Positions 28,466 through 37,067 of a DNA stretch of 64,000 nt are shown here, one piece after another (the first letter of the stretch is position 1; the number at the start of each line of letters is the position of its first letter). Origin of the DNA: Klebsiella indica. Lineage in GTDB: Bacteria > Pseudomonadota > Gammaproteobacteria > Enterobacterales > Enterobacteriaceae. A program made the translations under genes and the position numbers. The stretch covers positions 62,001-126,000 of the forward strand of contig NZ_VCHQ01000006.1 in assembly GCF_005860775.1 (NCBI RefSeq), in the 5' to 3' direction. The notes beneath the pieces are model-generated. The model saw nothing but the letters and a program-made list of their open reading frames with translations, was not told the origin of the DNA and did no database searches.

Positions 28466-30835
28466 ATGTATATCTCCACTCAATCAACAGCATGGTTCAA
28501 GAAAAGCCTGCTGGTGACCTCTTTGCTTGCAGCAATCTATCAAACTTCTGCCGGGGCGGCAGATACCAACACGAAAGCGGCCAGCAATACCGCCTCTGAG
28601 GATAGCTCGGAACAGATGACCGTGACCGCGCCAGCCCCTGTGCTAAAAGCAGGCAGCGAGCATTCCATCAGCGCTCAGGAATTGCAGGATAAAGGCGCCA
28701 ACGATTTTGGTTCCATTATGCGTTACGAACCGTTGATTAGCGCGACCGGCGCCAGCGGCGGTTCCGGCAACGGTAAAAGCGGCTTCGACCGCGGCGGCTA
28801 TACCGGCTACAACATTCGCGGCATGGAAAGCAACCGCGTCGGTATCGACGTCGACGGTATCGCCCAGCCCAATGCCACCGGGCGCAGCTATGCCAGCCGC
28901 GCAGGCCTCAATACTTTCGGAATGGGGCGCGACTACATCGACCCGTACATGTACGGCAGCATTGATATTCAGTCCGGAGCGACCTCGATCGATACCCCCA
29001 ACAACGCTATCGGCGGCAACGTCTCTTTCCGTCCGAAATCCGCCGATGACTATCTGCATCCGGGGAAAACCAGCGCCTTCGGCTACCGCAGCGGCTATGA
29101 TTCCGCCGACCGTAGCTGGCACAATGGCGTCACGGTCGCTGGCGGCGATGAAACCCTGCGCGGCATCTTCGTCTACAGCCGTCGCGACGGTCAGGAGACG
29201 GAAAATAACAGCGGGACGCTTGATTCATACCCGGCAAACTGGCACTCGGACGCGTTTATGGCGTCCGGGATCTGGCAGCCGAATGACGAACACAAGCTGA
29301 CCAGTACATTCGATTATTACCATAAAACCAACCATACCCATTACGACGCCTGGAACTCCAGCGGCAGCAGCATCATCGGCACCACCAACCAGACCAGCCA
29401 GACCCGCCGCTGGGGCCTGAGCCTGAAAGATGACTGGACGCCGATGAATGACTATATCGACGGCGTATCAACCAAAGTCTACTACCAGCATACCGAAGCC
29501 CATGACTGGACTTATATGCCGGACAGTATCACCCGCGCGATGCAAACAGTGAGCTCCGACTACGATACCGATACCTGGGGCATTCAGAGCGCGCTGGTAA
29601 AATCGATCGGCCGCCACGACCTGAGCGCCGGTTTTAACGCCAGCACCACCAAAACTCAGCGCCCGCTAACCCAGTCGCCAACCCCTGGTGCCTACAGCGT
29701 GATTATGCAACCGGACGCCGACAGCCGCAGTTATATCGTCGCCGGTTTCGTGCAGGACCAGATTAACTTCGACCTCGACAGCCATAATTTCGCCGTTATC
29801 CCGGGCATTCGTGTGGTACATCAATCGACCAAACCGGAAAATCTCTCCGACCTGGCCAACAACAGCAGCGTGCTGACGGGGTCGGCGGTCTCGACGCTGT
29901 ATGGCAAGAACGCCGATACCCAGGCGCTGCCGTCGTTGACTTTCCAGTACGATATCACTCCTCGGCTGATGACTTACCTGCAATATAAGCGCGGGGCGCA
30001 GTTCCCCAACGCCAGCCAGCTGTATGGCTCCTGGAACCTCGGCTCCAGCTATGCGGCCAGTCAGCAGTATGCACTGATCGGGAATACCGATCTGAAAACC
30101 GAAACCAGCGATAACCTCGAGTGGGGGATGAAGGGCGAAGTGACGGAAGGCATTACCCTGCGCACCGCACTGTTCTACAACAGCTATAAGAACTTTATCG
30201 CCTATACCCGCTACACCCGCGCCAATAACCCGACACAGTTCACCAATGTGCCGTCGAACATCTACACCATCTACCAGGCGGAAAACCGCGATAAAGCCTA
30301 TATTTACGGCGGCGAAATTAGCGCCAGATTCAACTTTGGCACCTGGTTTGAAGAGGTTAACGGCCTGAGCGCCACCCTCGCCTACGGTTATAGCGAAGGA
30401 CAATCGAAATCCAGCTACAGCGGCGATAAATACGTCGATCTTGATAGCGTCGCGCCAATGAAGGCGATCGTCGGCGTGGCATGGGACGATCCGGCAAAAC
30501 GGTACGGTACCGCCCTGACTGCCACCTTTGTTAAGGGCAAACGCGCTACCGCCACCAACCGCGAAAGCTACTCCAACAGCGGCTCGGCCATTACCGATTC
30601 CACCAGCGAATATATGCGCGTTCCGGGTTACGGCATGCTGGACTGGACCGCTTACTGGCAGGTGACGAAAAACGTGCGCCTGAACGGCGGGGTTTACAAC
30701 GTTACCGATCGTAAATACTGGGATTATCTGAGCAGCCGCAATATCGAAACGGCCACCAATCAGGACGCTAACGATAAAGCGCTGGCGGTGATGCCTGGAC
30801 GGACCTGGCAACTGGGCGTTAACGTCGATTTCTGA
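28466..30835 (+). CDS. hmuR: TonB-dependent heme/hemoglobin outer-membrane receptor
   Basis: From the ATG at 28466 the protein is 789 residues, with a signal peptide ending near QTSAGAA. A TonB box-like EQMTVTAP follows, then a plug domain (YNIRGMESNRVGIDVDGI) and a long beta-barrel ending in the aromatic C-terminus NVDF. The hemoglobin/heme receptor class is suggested by RGAQFPNASQLYGSW, in place of the usual FRAP/NPNL region, and by the hmuSTUV genes downstream. A 32-codon upstream extension lacks a ribosome site. It lies behind a Fur box. Heme is the likely ligand; hemoglobin binding cannot be read. Confidence 0.88.
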   Translation: MYISTQSTAWFKKSLLVTSLLAAIYQTSAGAADTNTKAASNTASEDSSEQMTVTAPAPVLKAGSEHSISAQELQDKGANDFGSIMRYEPLISATGASGGSGNGKSGFDRGGYTGYNIRGMESNRVGIDVDGIAQPNATGRSYASRAGLNTFGMGRDYIDPYMYGSIDIQSGATSIDTPNNAIGGNVSFRPKSADDYLHPGKTSAFGYRSGYDSADRSWHNGVTVAGGDETLRGIFVYSRRDGQETENNSGTLDSYPANWHSDAFMASGIWQPNDEHKLTSTFDYYHKTNHTHYDAWNSSGSSIIGTTNQTSQTRRWGLSLKDDWTPMNDYIDGVSTKVYYQHTEAHDWTYMPDSITRAMQTVSSDYDTDTWGIQSALVKSIGRHDLSAGFNASTTKTQRPLTQSPTPGAYSVIMQPDADSRSYIVAGFVQDQINFDLDSHNFAVIPGIRVVHQSTKPENLSDLANNSSVLTGSAVSTLYGKNADTQALPSLTFQYDITPRLMTYLQYKRGAQFPNASQLYGSWNLGSSYAASQQYALIGNTDLKTETSDNLEWGMKGEVTEGITLRTALFYNSYKNFIAYTRYTRANNPTQFTNVPSNIYTIYQAENRDKAYIYGGEISARFNFGTWFEEVNGLSATLAYGYSEGQSKSSYSGDKYVDLDSVAPMKAIVGVAWDDPAKRYGTALTATFVKGKRATATNRESYSNSGSAITDSTSEYMRVPGYGMLDWTAYWQVTKNVRLNGGVYNVTDRKYWDYLSSRNIETATNQDANDKALAVMPGRTWQLGVNVDF

Positions 30836-30879
30836 TTAGCCAGATACGTTTTTGACAAACGCAATAATAAGAAACCTGC

Positions 30880-30901
30880 TCCCCGGCCCGCGCGCCGGGG
30901 A
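30880..30901. terminator. Hairpin between the heme receptor and hmuS
   Basis: TCCCCGGC (30880-30887) and GCCGGGGA (30894-30901) form a GC-rich 8-bp stem. No T-run follows and an hmuS ribosome site (GAGAAGG) comes directly after, so it likely attenuates or processes the operon transcript rather than ending it. Confidence 0.55.
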
Positions 30902-30928
30902 TACTCATCGTAGAGAAGGATGTGAATT

Positions 30929-31969
30929 ATGCCAAACACGCCATCGCAACATGCTCCGCTGTGGCAGCGCTATCTGACCACCAAAGCACAATCCTCCGCC
31001 AGATACGCGCGCGATATCGCCAGTGAAATGGGGATTAGCGAAGCCGAACTGACCGAGGCCCGTCTGGGCCACGATGCTGTACGCCTGCAGGACGACGCGC
31101 GCGCGATTCTGGCGGCGCTGGAAGCGGTAGGCGAAACCAAATGCATCTGCCGCAATGAATACGCGGTACATGAACAGGTCGGCGCATTTACTCATCAACA
31201 TCTGAGCGGCCACGCCGGGCTGATCCTCAATCCACGCGCCCTCGACCTGCGCCTGTTCCTTAGCCAGTGGGCCAGCGCTTTTCACCTGACCGACAATGGT
31301 CGCCAGAGTATTCAGTTCTTCGACGCCCACGGCGATGCGTTGCTCAAGGTTTACACCACCGGAAATACGGATATGGCGGCCTGGGATGCGCTGATTGCCG
31401 GGTACCGGCAAAGCGCTCCTGCTCCGCTGACGATTCTTCCGGTCACGGAGGTGAAATTTGCCGATTCCGCCGACGGCGCGGCGCTGGAAAAGGAATGGCG
31501 CGCCATGACCGACGTACACCAGTTCTTCGGCCTGCTGAGAAAATATAACCTGTCACGTCAGCAGGCGTTCCGCCTGGTCAGCGATGATCTCGCCTGCCGG
31601 ATTGAAAAAGAGACACTCCCGGCACTGCTGGACACCATCCACAAGGATGGCAATGAGATCATGATTTTCGTCGGCAACCGTGGCTGCGTGCAGATCTTCA
31701 CCGGCGTACTGGAAAACGTTGCCCCAATGCGCGGCTGGCTGAATATATTCAATACCGCTTTTACCCTGCATCTGCGCGAAGATAGCGTCGATGAAATCTG
31801 GGTAACCCGCAAACCCACGTCCGACGGTCACGTTACCAGCGTCGAGTTGTTCGCGAAAGACGGCACGCAAATCGCCCAGCTATATGGCCAACGCAGCGAA
31901 GGCCACCCGGAACAGGCGCAGTGGCGCACGCAGGTTGATCGTTTAACAACCGAAGGGTCGATCGCATGA
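30929..31969 (+). CDS. hmuS: Heme-degrading/chaperone protein HmuS
   Basis: The 346-residue cytoplasmic protein is the HemS/HmuS family, made of two structural repeats (about 1-170 and 175-346). The proximal His is expected near VHEQVGAF/AFTHQH, and an Arg near the end of repeat 2 completes the heme site. HmuS proteins take heme from the importer and release iron from it, sometimes without O2. It is the second gene of the operon and overlaps hmuT by 4 bp. Confidence 0.93.
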   Translation: MPNTPSQHAPLWQRYLTTKAQSSARYARDIASEMGISEAELTEARLGHDAVRLQDDARAILAALEAVGETKCICRNEYAVHEQVGAFTHQHLSGHAGLILNPRALDLRLFLSQWASAFHLTDNGRQSIQFFDAHGDALLKVYTTGNTDMAAWDALIAGYRQSAPAPLTILPVTEVKFADSADGAALEKEWRAMTDVHQFFGLLRKYNLSRQQAFRLVSDDLACRIEKETLPALLDTIHKDGNEIMIFVGNRGCVQIFTGVLENVAPMRGWLNIFNTAFTLHLREDSVDEIWVTRKPTSDGHVTSVELFAKDGTQIAQLYGQRSEGHPEQAQWRTQVDRLTTEGSIA

Positions 31970-32784
31970 AGCGCTGGCTGATATTACTTGCGGCGTTTCC
32001 GCTGCTGGTCTGCGCCGCCGCCGAGCGGATAGTCTCTCTCGGCGGCGACGTCACGGAGGTGGTTTACGCGCTTGACGCCCAGCCGCAACTGGTGGCCAAA
32101 GACAGCACCAGTACCTGGCCTGCTGCCGCGCAGAACCTGCCGGATGTGGGCTATCTGCGCCAGTTGAACGCCGAAGGGATCCTCTCTCTGCGCCCGACGC
32201 TGGTCTTAGCCAGCGCGCAGGCACGGCCCTCTCTGGTGCTGAAAAAGGTCGAAGAGAACAAGGTTAAAGTGGTCAGCGTACCGGGCGGCTATGATTTTCC
32301 GGCAATCGAGAAAAAGATCGCTGTCATTGCTGACGCCCTCGGCAAACAGCGCGAAGGTGAAGCCTTGCGTCAGCAGCTTCATCGGCAGATAGCGCAAATT
32401 CCGTCTCAGCCCATGAATAAACGCGTGCTGTTTATTCTCAGCCACGGCGGCATGAACAGCATGGTGGCCGGTAAACAAACGGCGGCAGACGGCGCGATCA
32501 GGGCGGCTGGTCTACAGAACGCGATGCAGGGCTTCGACCATTATCGCAGTATGTCCCAGGAAGGCGTTATCGCCAGCCGGCCGGATCTGGTGGTCATTTC
32601 CGCCGATGGTCTGAAAGGGATGGGCGGCGAAACCGGACTGTGGAAGCTGCCGGGACTGGCGCAAACGCCGGCGGGCCGTCATAAGCAGGTGCTGGTGATT
32701 GACGATATGGCCCTGCTTGGCTTTGGCCCGCGCACGCCGCAGGCGATACTCGCCCTGCGGCAAAAAGCGGAGCAGTTGCCCTGA
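31966..32784 (+). CDS. hmuT: Periplasmic heme-binding protein HmuT
   Basis: The 272-residue protein has a signal peptide (LILLAAFPLLVCAAA) and a two-lobed cluster A-II binding fold typical of heme/siderophore solute-binding proteins, with ERIVSLGGDVTEVVYAL and the long connecting helix. It delivers heme to HmuUV. It overlaps hmuS and touches hmuU. Confidence 0.93.
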   Translation: MKRWLILLAAFPLLVCAAAERIVSLGGDVTEVVYALDAQPQLVAKDSTSTWPAAAQNLPDVGYLRQLNAEGILSLRPTLVLASAQARPSLVLKKVEENKVKVVSVPGGYDFPAIEKKIAVIADALGKQREGEALRQQLHRQIAQIPSQPMNKRVLFILSHGGMNSMVAGKQTAADGAIRAAGLQNAMQGFDHYRSMSQEGVIASRPDLVVISADGLKGMGGETGLWKLPGLAQTPAGRHKQVLVIDDMALLGFGPRTPQAILALRQKAEQLP

Positions 32785-33779
32785 TGCGATCCCACCTTGC
32801 CCGTCATCTGTGGTTAATGACGCTGCTTCTGGTCATCCTGACGCTGTTTGCCACGAGCCTTGGGGCGATGCGTCTGCCATTGAGCAGCCTGCTCCCTTCC
32901 GGCGATGAGATCCTGAGAAATATCTGGTTAACCATACGCCTGCCGCGGGTACTGCTGGCGCTGCTGGTGGGTGCTGCGCTGGCGCTCTCCGGCTGCGTGA
33001 TGCAGGGGCTGTTTCGCAATCCGCTCGCCGATCCAGGGCTTTTAGGGATCAGCAGCGGCGCGGCGCTGGCGGTGGCCTGCTGGCTGGTGCTCCCTCTGTC
33101 GGTCCCGGCGCTGGTGGCGCTGTATGCGCCGATGCTGGCGGCGTTTATCGGTAGCGTGGCGGTGATGGTAGTCATTTTTATTCTCAGCCGGGCCGGAGAC
33201 GCCTCGCTCTCGCGCCTGCTGTTGGTCGGCATTGCCATTAATGCCCTGTGCGGCGCGCTGGTCGGGGTGCTGGCGTGGCTCAGCAATGATAGCCAGTTGC
33301 GTCAGCTTTCCTTGTGGGGCATGGGTAGCCTCGGCCAGGCGGAATGGTCCACGCTGCTGGTGGCGGCCACGCTGATGATCCCGGCCGCCATCGTGGTATG
33401 GGCAATGGCCTCGCGTCTTAATCTGTTACAGCTGGGCGATGAAGAAGCGCACTATCTCGGCGTTAACGTCCGCGCATTGCAGCGGCTGTTGCTGTTATGC
33501 AGCGCACTGCTGGTGGCCTCCGCAGTGGCTATCAGCGGCATTATTGGTTTTATCGGCCTTGTGGTGCCGCATCTGATGCGGATGTGGCTGGGGCCTGACC
33601 ATCGCGGCCTGATCCCCGGTTCGCTGCTGTGCGGCGCGATACTGCTCCTGCTGGCCGACACCCTGGCGCGCACCGTCGCCGCCCCTGCGGAGATGCCGGT
33701 CGGTCTGTTGACCAGCGCGCTCGGCGCGCCGTGGTTCCTGTGGCTCATTTTTCGTCGGGAAAGAGAAATTCATGGATAA
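32784..33779 (+). CDS. hmuU: Heme ABC transporter permease HmuU
   Basis: The 331-residue FecCD-family permease has about ten helices and the motifs LRLPRVLLALLVGAALALSG and GFIGLVVPHLMR, the latter contacting the ATPase. It forms the inner-membrane heme channel with HmuV. It overlaps hmuV by 8 bp. Confidence 0.94.
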   Translation: MRSHLARHLWLMTLLLVILTLFATSLGAMRLPLSSLLPSGDEILRNIWLTIRLPRVLLALLVGAALALSGCVMQGLFRNPLADPGLLGISSGAALAVACWLVLPLSVPALVALYAPMLAAFIGSVAVMVVIFILSRAGDASLSRLLLVGIAINALCGALVGVLAWLSNDSQLRQLSLWGMGSLGQAEWSTLLVAATLMIPAAIVVWAMASRLNLLQLGDEEAHYLGVNVRALQRLLLLCSALLVASAVAISGIIGFIGLVVPHLMRMWLGPDHRGLIPGSLLCGAILLLLADTLARTVAAPAEMPVGLLTSALGAPWFLWLIFRREREIHG

Positions 33780-34551
33780 CCGCTATAGTGCGCGTTCGCT
33801 CTCTTTGCGCATCGGTAATCGGCAGATTATTAACGATGTTTCCCTTGAACTGCGTGGCGGCGAAATGATGGCGCTGATTGGCCCTAACGGCGCGGGGAAA
33901 TCAACCCTGTTGCGTCTGTTAACCGGTTTTTTAACCCCCGACGATGGCGAACGGTTAATCGAGGGACGGCCGCTGGAAAGCTGGTCGGCGCAAGCGCTTT
34001 CCCGTCGCCGGGCGGTGATGCTGCAACGTACTCAGCTCCACGCCGACTGGCCGATTGAAACCGTTATCGCCATGGGCCGCTCGCCCTGGGGCAGCACGCC
34101 GAACATGGAGATGATCCGCCAGGTGATGAATGAGACCGGCTGTGATCACCTCGCCGGGAGACGCTATCCATCTCTTTCCGGCGGCGAGCAGCAGCGAGTC
34201 CAGTTGGCCCGGAGTCTGGCGCAGCTATGGCGCGATGGCGCGCCCGAAGGCTGGCTGTTTCTCGATGAACCCACTTCGGCGCTGGATCTGTACTATCAGC
34301 AACATCTTCTGCGCCTGCTCAGGCGTCTGACCCGCAGCGGCAAACTGCATGTCTGTGTGGTCCTGCACGATCTGAATCTCGCGGCGCTCTGGGCCGACCA
34401 TATTCTGTTGCTGCATCAGGGCAACGTGGTAGCGCAGGGCACGCCGCGGGAAGTGATTCAACAACCGATTATTAGCCGCTGGTATGGGGCGGAGGTAAGT
34501 ATGGGAGAGCACCCGGATATCGCCGTACCGCAGGTGTATCTGGCGCCGTGA
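33772..34551 (+). CDS. hmuV: Heme ABC transporter ATPase HmuV
   Basis: The 259-residue ABC ATPase has Walker A GPNGAGKSTL, signature LSGGEQQRVQLARSL and Walker B WLFLDEPTSALD. It energises HmuU and ends the operon, with a GC hairpin 8 bp after the stop. Confidence 0.94.
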   Translation: MDNRYSARSLSLRIGNRQIINDVSLELRGGEMMALIGPNGAGKSTLLRLLTGFLTPDDGERLIEGRPLESWSAQALSRRRAVMLQRTQLHADWPIETVIAMGRSPWGSTPNMEMIRQVMNETGCDHLAGRRYPSLSGGEQQRVQLARSLAQLWRDGAPEGWLFLDEPTSALDLYYQQHLLRLLRRLTRSGKLHVCVVLHDLNLAALWADHILLLHQGNVVAQGTPREVIQQPIISRWYGAEVSMGEHPDIAVPQVYLAP

Positions 34552-34558
34552 GCAAAAG

Positions 34559-34589
34559 GGCGCAAGCGTATATAAAGCCCGCTTGCGCC
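34559..34589. terminator. Hairpin between hmuV and the dehydratase gene
   Basis: GGCGCAAGCG and CGCTTGCGCC are perfect 10-bp arms, followed by GTTTC and preceded by AAAAG, so it works as a terminator on both strands between the convergent genes. Confidence 0.8.
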
Positions 34590-34612
34590 GTTTCAGTGGT
34601 TTACTGCGCAGC

Positions 34613-35866
34613 TTACGGTCTTGACGCGGTCCCATCCGGCGTCCGCGCCATCGTCCATGACGGGATCCCGCCTTCACAGGGATACTTCGCCGCTTTAGCT
34701 TCATCTATATCGATTCCCAGGCCCGGCTTATCGTTCACATAAGCGTACCCTAGCTCTATCTCTGGACATCCCGGGAAGACATCACGTAAAGCATCATTCA
34801 TCGGCGTGTACTCCTGAATGCCGAAGTTTGGCGAGCTCAGATCAAGGTGCATATTTGCGCTGACACCGACCGGCGAGATGTCGCCAGGTCCGTGCCACGC
34901 AGTACGCACGCCGTTCAACTCACTGTATACCGCCAGTTTCTTCGCGGGTGTAATGCCGCCGATGGTGCTGACGTGACAACGGATGTAATCGATCAGCTTA
35001 TTGTCGATTAACGGCTTCCACTCATTCACATTCACAAACAGCTCCCCCATGGAAATCGGCGTGGAAGATTGTTGACGAAGCATTTTGAGCCAGTCGATAT
35101 TTTCCGGTGCTACCGGGTCTTCAAGGTAAAAAAGTTGATATTGTTCAAGCGTTTTCGCCAGATTAATCGCGGTAACCGGGGTCACTCGCTCATGTACGTC
35201 ATGTATGAATTCAATACCAAAGCCCAGCTTATTGCGAAGATGGTCAAACAGACGCGGAACACTTTTCGCGTAGGCGTCCGGGTCAAAATAAATACCCGGC
35301 GTTTTACTCCGTGGAGAGCGTTTGGGCTGAATATTTTTCGCCCGAGCCAACTGAGTTGCAATCAGCTTTAAATCATCTGTCCCTGCACCGCCATACATCC
35401 CCATCTGACAGCGTACATACTGATAACCTTCCTCCATTCGGGCGCGGATATTGTCCTCAACTTCCACCTCATCACCACCATCGGTATGGCAATACAACGG
35501 GATACCGTCGCGGCATTTGCCGCCCAACAACTCATAAACCGGCATCCCCGCCAACTTACCTTTAATATCCCACAGAGCCATATCAACGCCGGATAGCGCA
35601 TTATTCATAATCGGCCCATTACGCCAGTAACCGCTGACCGCACCTGACTGCCAGATATCTTCAATACGCATCGGATCTTTGCCAACGAGAAAAGGCGACA
35701 TGTACTCATCGATGGCGTTTTTCACCGCGAAGATACGCTGGGTAAATGTCGCACAGCCCAGGCCATACAGCCCTGGTTCGTTGGTTTCGATTTTTACAAC
35801 GGCCAGATCAATGCCACCGGGCGCCGTCAGAATCGTTTTCACATTGGTGATTTTCAGGTTACTCAC
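34613..35866 (-). CDS. Enolase-superfamily sugar-acid dehydratase (ManD/RspA type)
   Basis: The 417-residue protein is a mannonate/galactonate-dehydratase-like enolase-superfamily member. Metal ligands and catalytic residues are visible in IHDVHERVTP (Asp and His), YLEDPVAPEN (Glu) and SMGELFVNVNEW (Glu), with a His in AWHGPGDISP. ManD-subgroup enzymes dehydrate D-mannonate and/or D-gluconate to 2-keto-3-deoxygluconate; RspA is a weakly active relative. Substrate here is unproved. It diverges from a dehydrogenase-permease cluster with which it likely forms a pathway, and a palindromic site lies in the shared promoter gap. Start has AAGGAG upstream. Confidence 0.88.
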   Translation of the reverse strand: MSNLKITNVKTILTAPGGIDLAVVKIETNEPGLYGLGCATFTQRIFAVKNAIDEYMSPFLVGKDPMRIEDIWQSGAVSGYWRNGPIMNNALSGVDMALWDIKGKLAGMPVYELLGGKCRDGIPLYCHTDGGDEVEVEDNIRARMEEGYQYVRCQMGMYGGAGTDDLKLIATQLARAKNIQPKRSPRSKTPGIYFDPDAYAKSVPRLFDHLRNKLGFGIEFIHDVHERVTPVTAINLAKTLEQYQLFYLEDPVAPENIDWLKMLRQQSSTPISMGELFVNVNEWKPLIDNKLIDYIRCHVSTIGGITPAKKLAVYSELNGVRTAWHGPGDISPVGVSANMHLDLSSPNFGIQEYTPMNDALRDVFPGCPEIELGYAYVNDKPGLGIDIDEAKAAKYPCEGGIPSWTMARTPDGTASRP

Positions 35867-36207
35867 TTTAACTCCTTAGTTCCGCGAATTAACTACATGC
35901 CATGCAACAAGTCATAATGAAATGGCAACGCTAAATTTGTAGGTTGTCCTACAACTTAGTATTGTTATATCACGCCTGAAAGGTAAGCGTTTCCTCAATG
36001 CCCTATTCTGTGACCTCGATCATATCATTGATACAAAATATAAAAAAATACATTAATAACAATAATATAACTATAAACACTTTATAAGAATGCCTTGCAT
36101 TTGTGATCATGGTTGCAAATTTATTTTTAGGATGTTGCTTTTATCATTCAAAAAAACAATCTTAAATAAGACAGTCGTCATACAAATAAAGCCAATGAGG
36201 AAATGAA
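35867..36207. other. Divergent AT-rich promoter region of the sugar-acid cluster
   Basis: No gene. The 341-bp gap is strongly AT-rich between about 36000 and 36180 and contains the TTGTNNNACAA palindrome described separately. It must hold both promoters; several TATAAT-like stretches occur and no single start can be chosen. Confidence 0.7.
35944..35954. promoter_or_regulatory. Candidate GntR operator in the dehydratase/SDR gap
   Basis: TTGTCCTACAA fits the FadR-subfamily GntR operator shape tNGTnnnACNa, and is part of a wider palindrome TTGTAGG-TTGT-CCTACAA (35937-35954). A second copy with the same half-sites lies upstream of the GntR gene (39536). It is 78 bp from the dehydratase start. 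Confidence 0.6.
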
Positions 36208-36975
36208 ATGAGCGCATTATTCGATTTAACGGGGAAAACAGCGCTGGTCACCGGATCGGCACGTGGGCTGGGATTTGCCTATGCGGAAGGGCTCGCCGCT
36301 GAGGGCGCAACAGTAATTCTGAACGACATTCGCGATACGCTGCTGACAGAGTCTGTAGAAAAACTGGCAAGTAAAGGGTATCGCGCACACGGCATGGCGT
36401 TTGATGTGACAAATGAAGACGCCATTGAAAAAGCCTTTGCAGAGCTTGATGCGCAAAATATCCACGTCGATATTTTGATAAACAATGCCGGTATTCAGTA
36501 TCGTAAACCGATGGTGGAACTTGAGCTGGAAAACTGGCAAAAGGTGATTGATACCAACCTGACCAGCGCTTTCCTCGTTTCTCGTGCCGCTGCGAAACGG
36601 ATGATTGCTCGCAATTCCGGAGGGAAAATCATCAATATTGGTTCGCTGACCAGCCAGGCAGCCCGACCGACTGTCGCCCCCTATACAGCGGCGAAAGGCG
36701 GCATCAAAATGCTCACCTGCTCCATGGCAGCCGAATGGGCGCAATTTAATATCCAGACTAACGCCATTGGCCCAGGCTATATTCTGACAGATATGAATAC
36801 CGCGCTTATAGAAGATCAACAGTTCGATAGTTGGGTGAAAAATAGCAACCCATCACAGCGCTGGGGTCACCCAAGTGAATTAATTGGCACCGCTGTTTTT
36901 CTGTCATCAAAAGCCTCTGATTATATAAACGGGCAGATTATTTACGTCGATGGCGGCTGGCTGGCGGTGCTGTAA
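36208..36975 (+). CDS. SDR oxidoreductase, gluconate 5-dehydrogenase-like
   Basis: The 255-residue classical SDR has TGSARGLGFAYAEGL (cofactor loop), NNAGIQYRKP, catalytic Ser in GSLTSQ, and YTAAKGG (Tyr and Lys), ending in VDGGWLAVL. It is close to IdnO-type gluconate 5-dehydrogenases, which interconvert 5-ketogluconate and gluconate. Good GAGGAA ribosome site. It is followed by a permease and IdnD-like dehydrogenase, so a ketogluconate/idonate-type route feeding the dehydratase is likely. Confidence 0.88.
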   Translation: MSALFDLTGKTALVTGSARGLGFAYAEGLAAEGATVILNDIRDTLLTESVEKLASKGYRAHGMAFDVTNEDAIEKAFAELDAQNIHVDILINNAGIQYRKPMVELELENWQKVIDTNLTSAFLVSRAAAKRMIARNSGGKIINIGSLTSQAARPTVAPYTAAKGGIKMLTCSMAAEWAQFNIQTNAIGPGYILTDMNTALIEDQQFDSWVKNSNPSQRWGHPSELIGTAVFLSSKASDYINGQIIYVDGGWLAVL

Positions 36976-37067
36976 TTCGGCAAAGAAATTAACATTTTTG
37001 CCTTTAAAATTCCCGGCAAGTTTTTGCATTAAATGTAAAAACCTGCCGACATAACACAGGTATTATT

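Noticed and set aside
22230-34551. SPI-1 type III secretion genes
   Set aside because: The site matches SPI-1's location and sit is present, but no inv/spa/prg/hil-like sequence was found.
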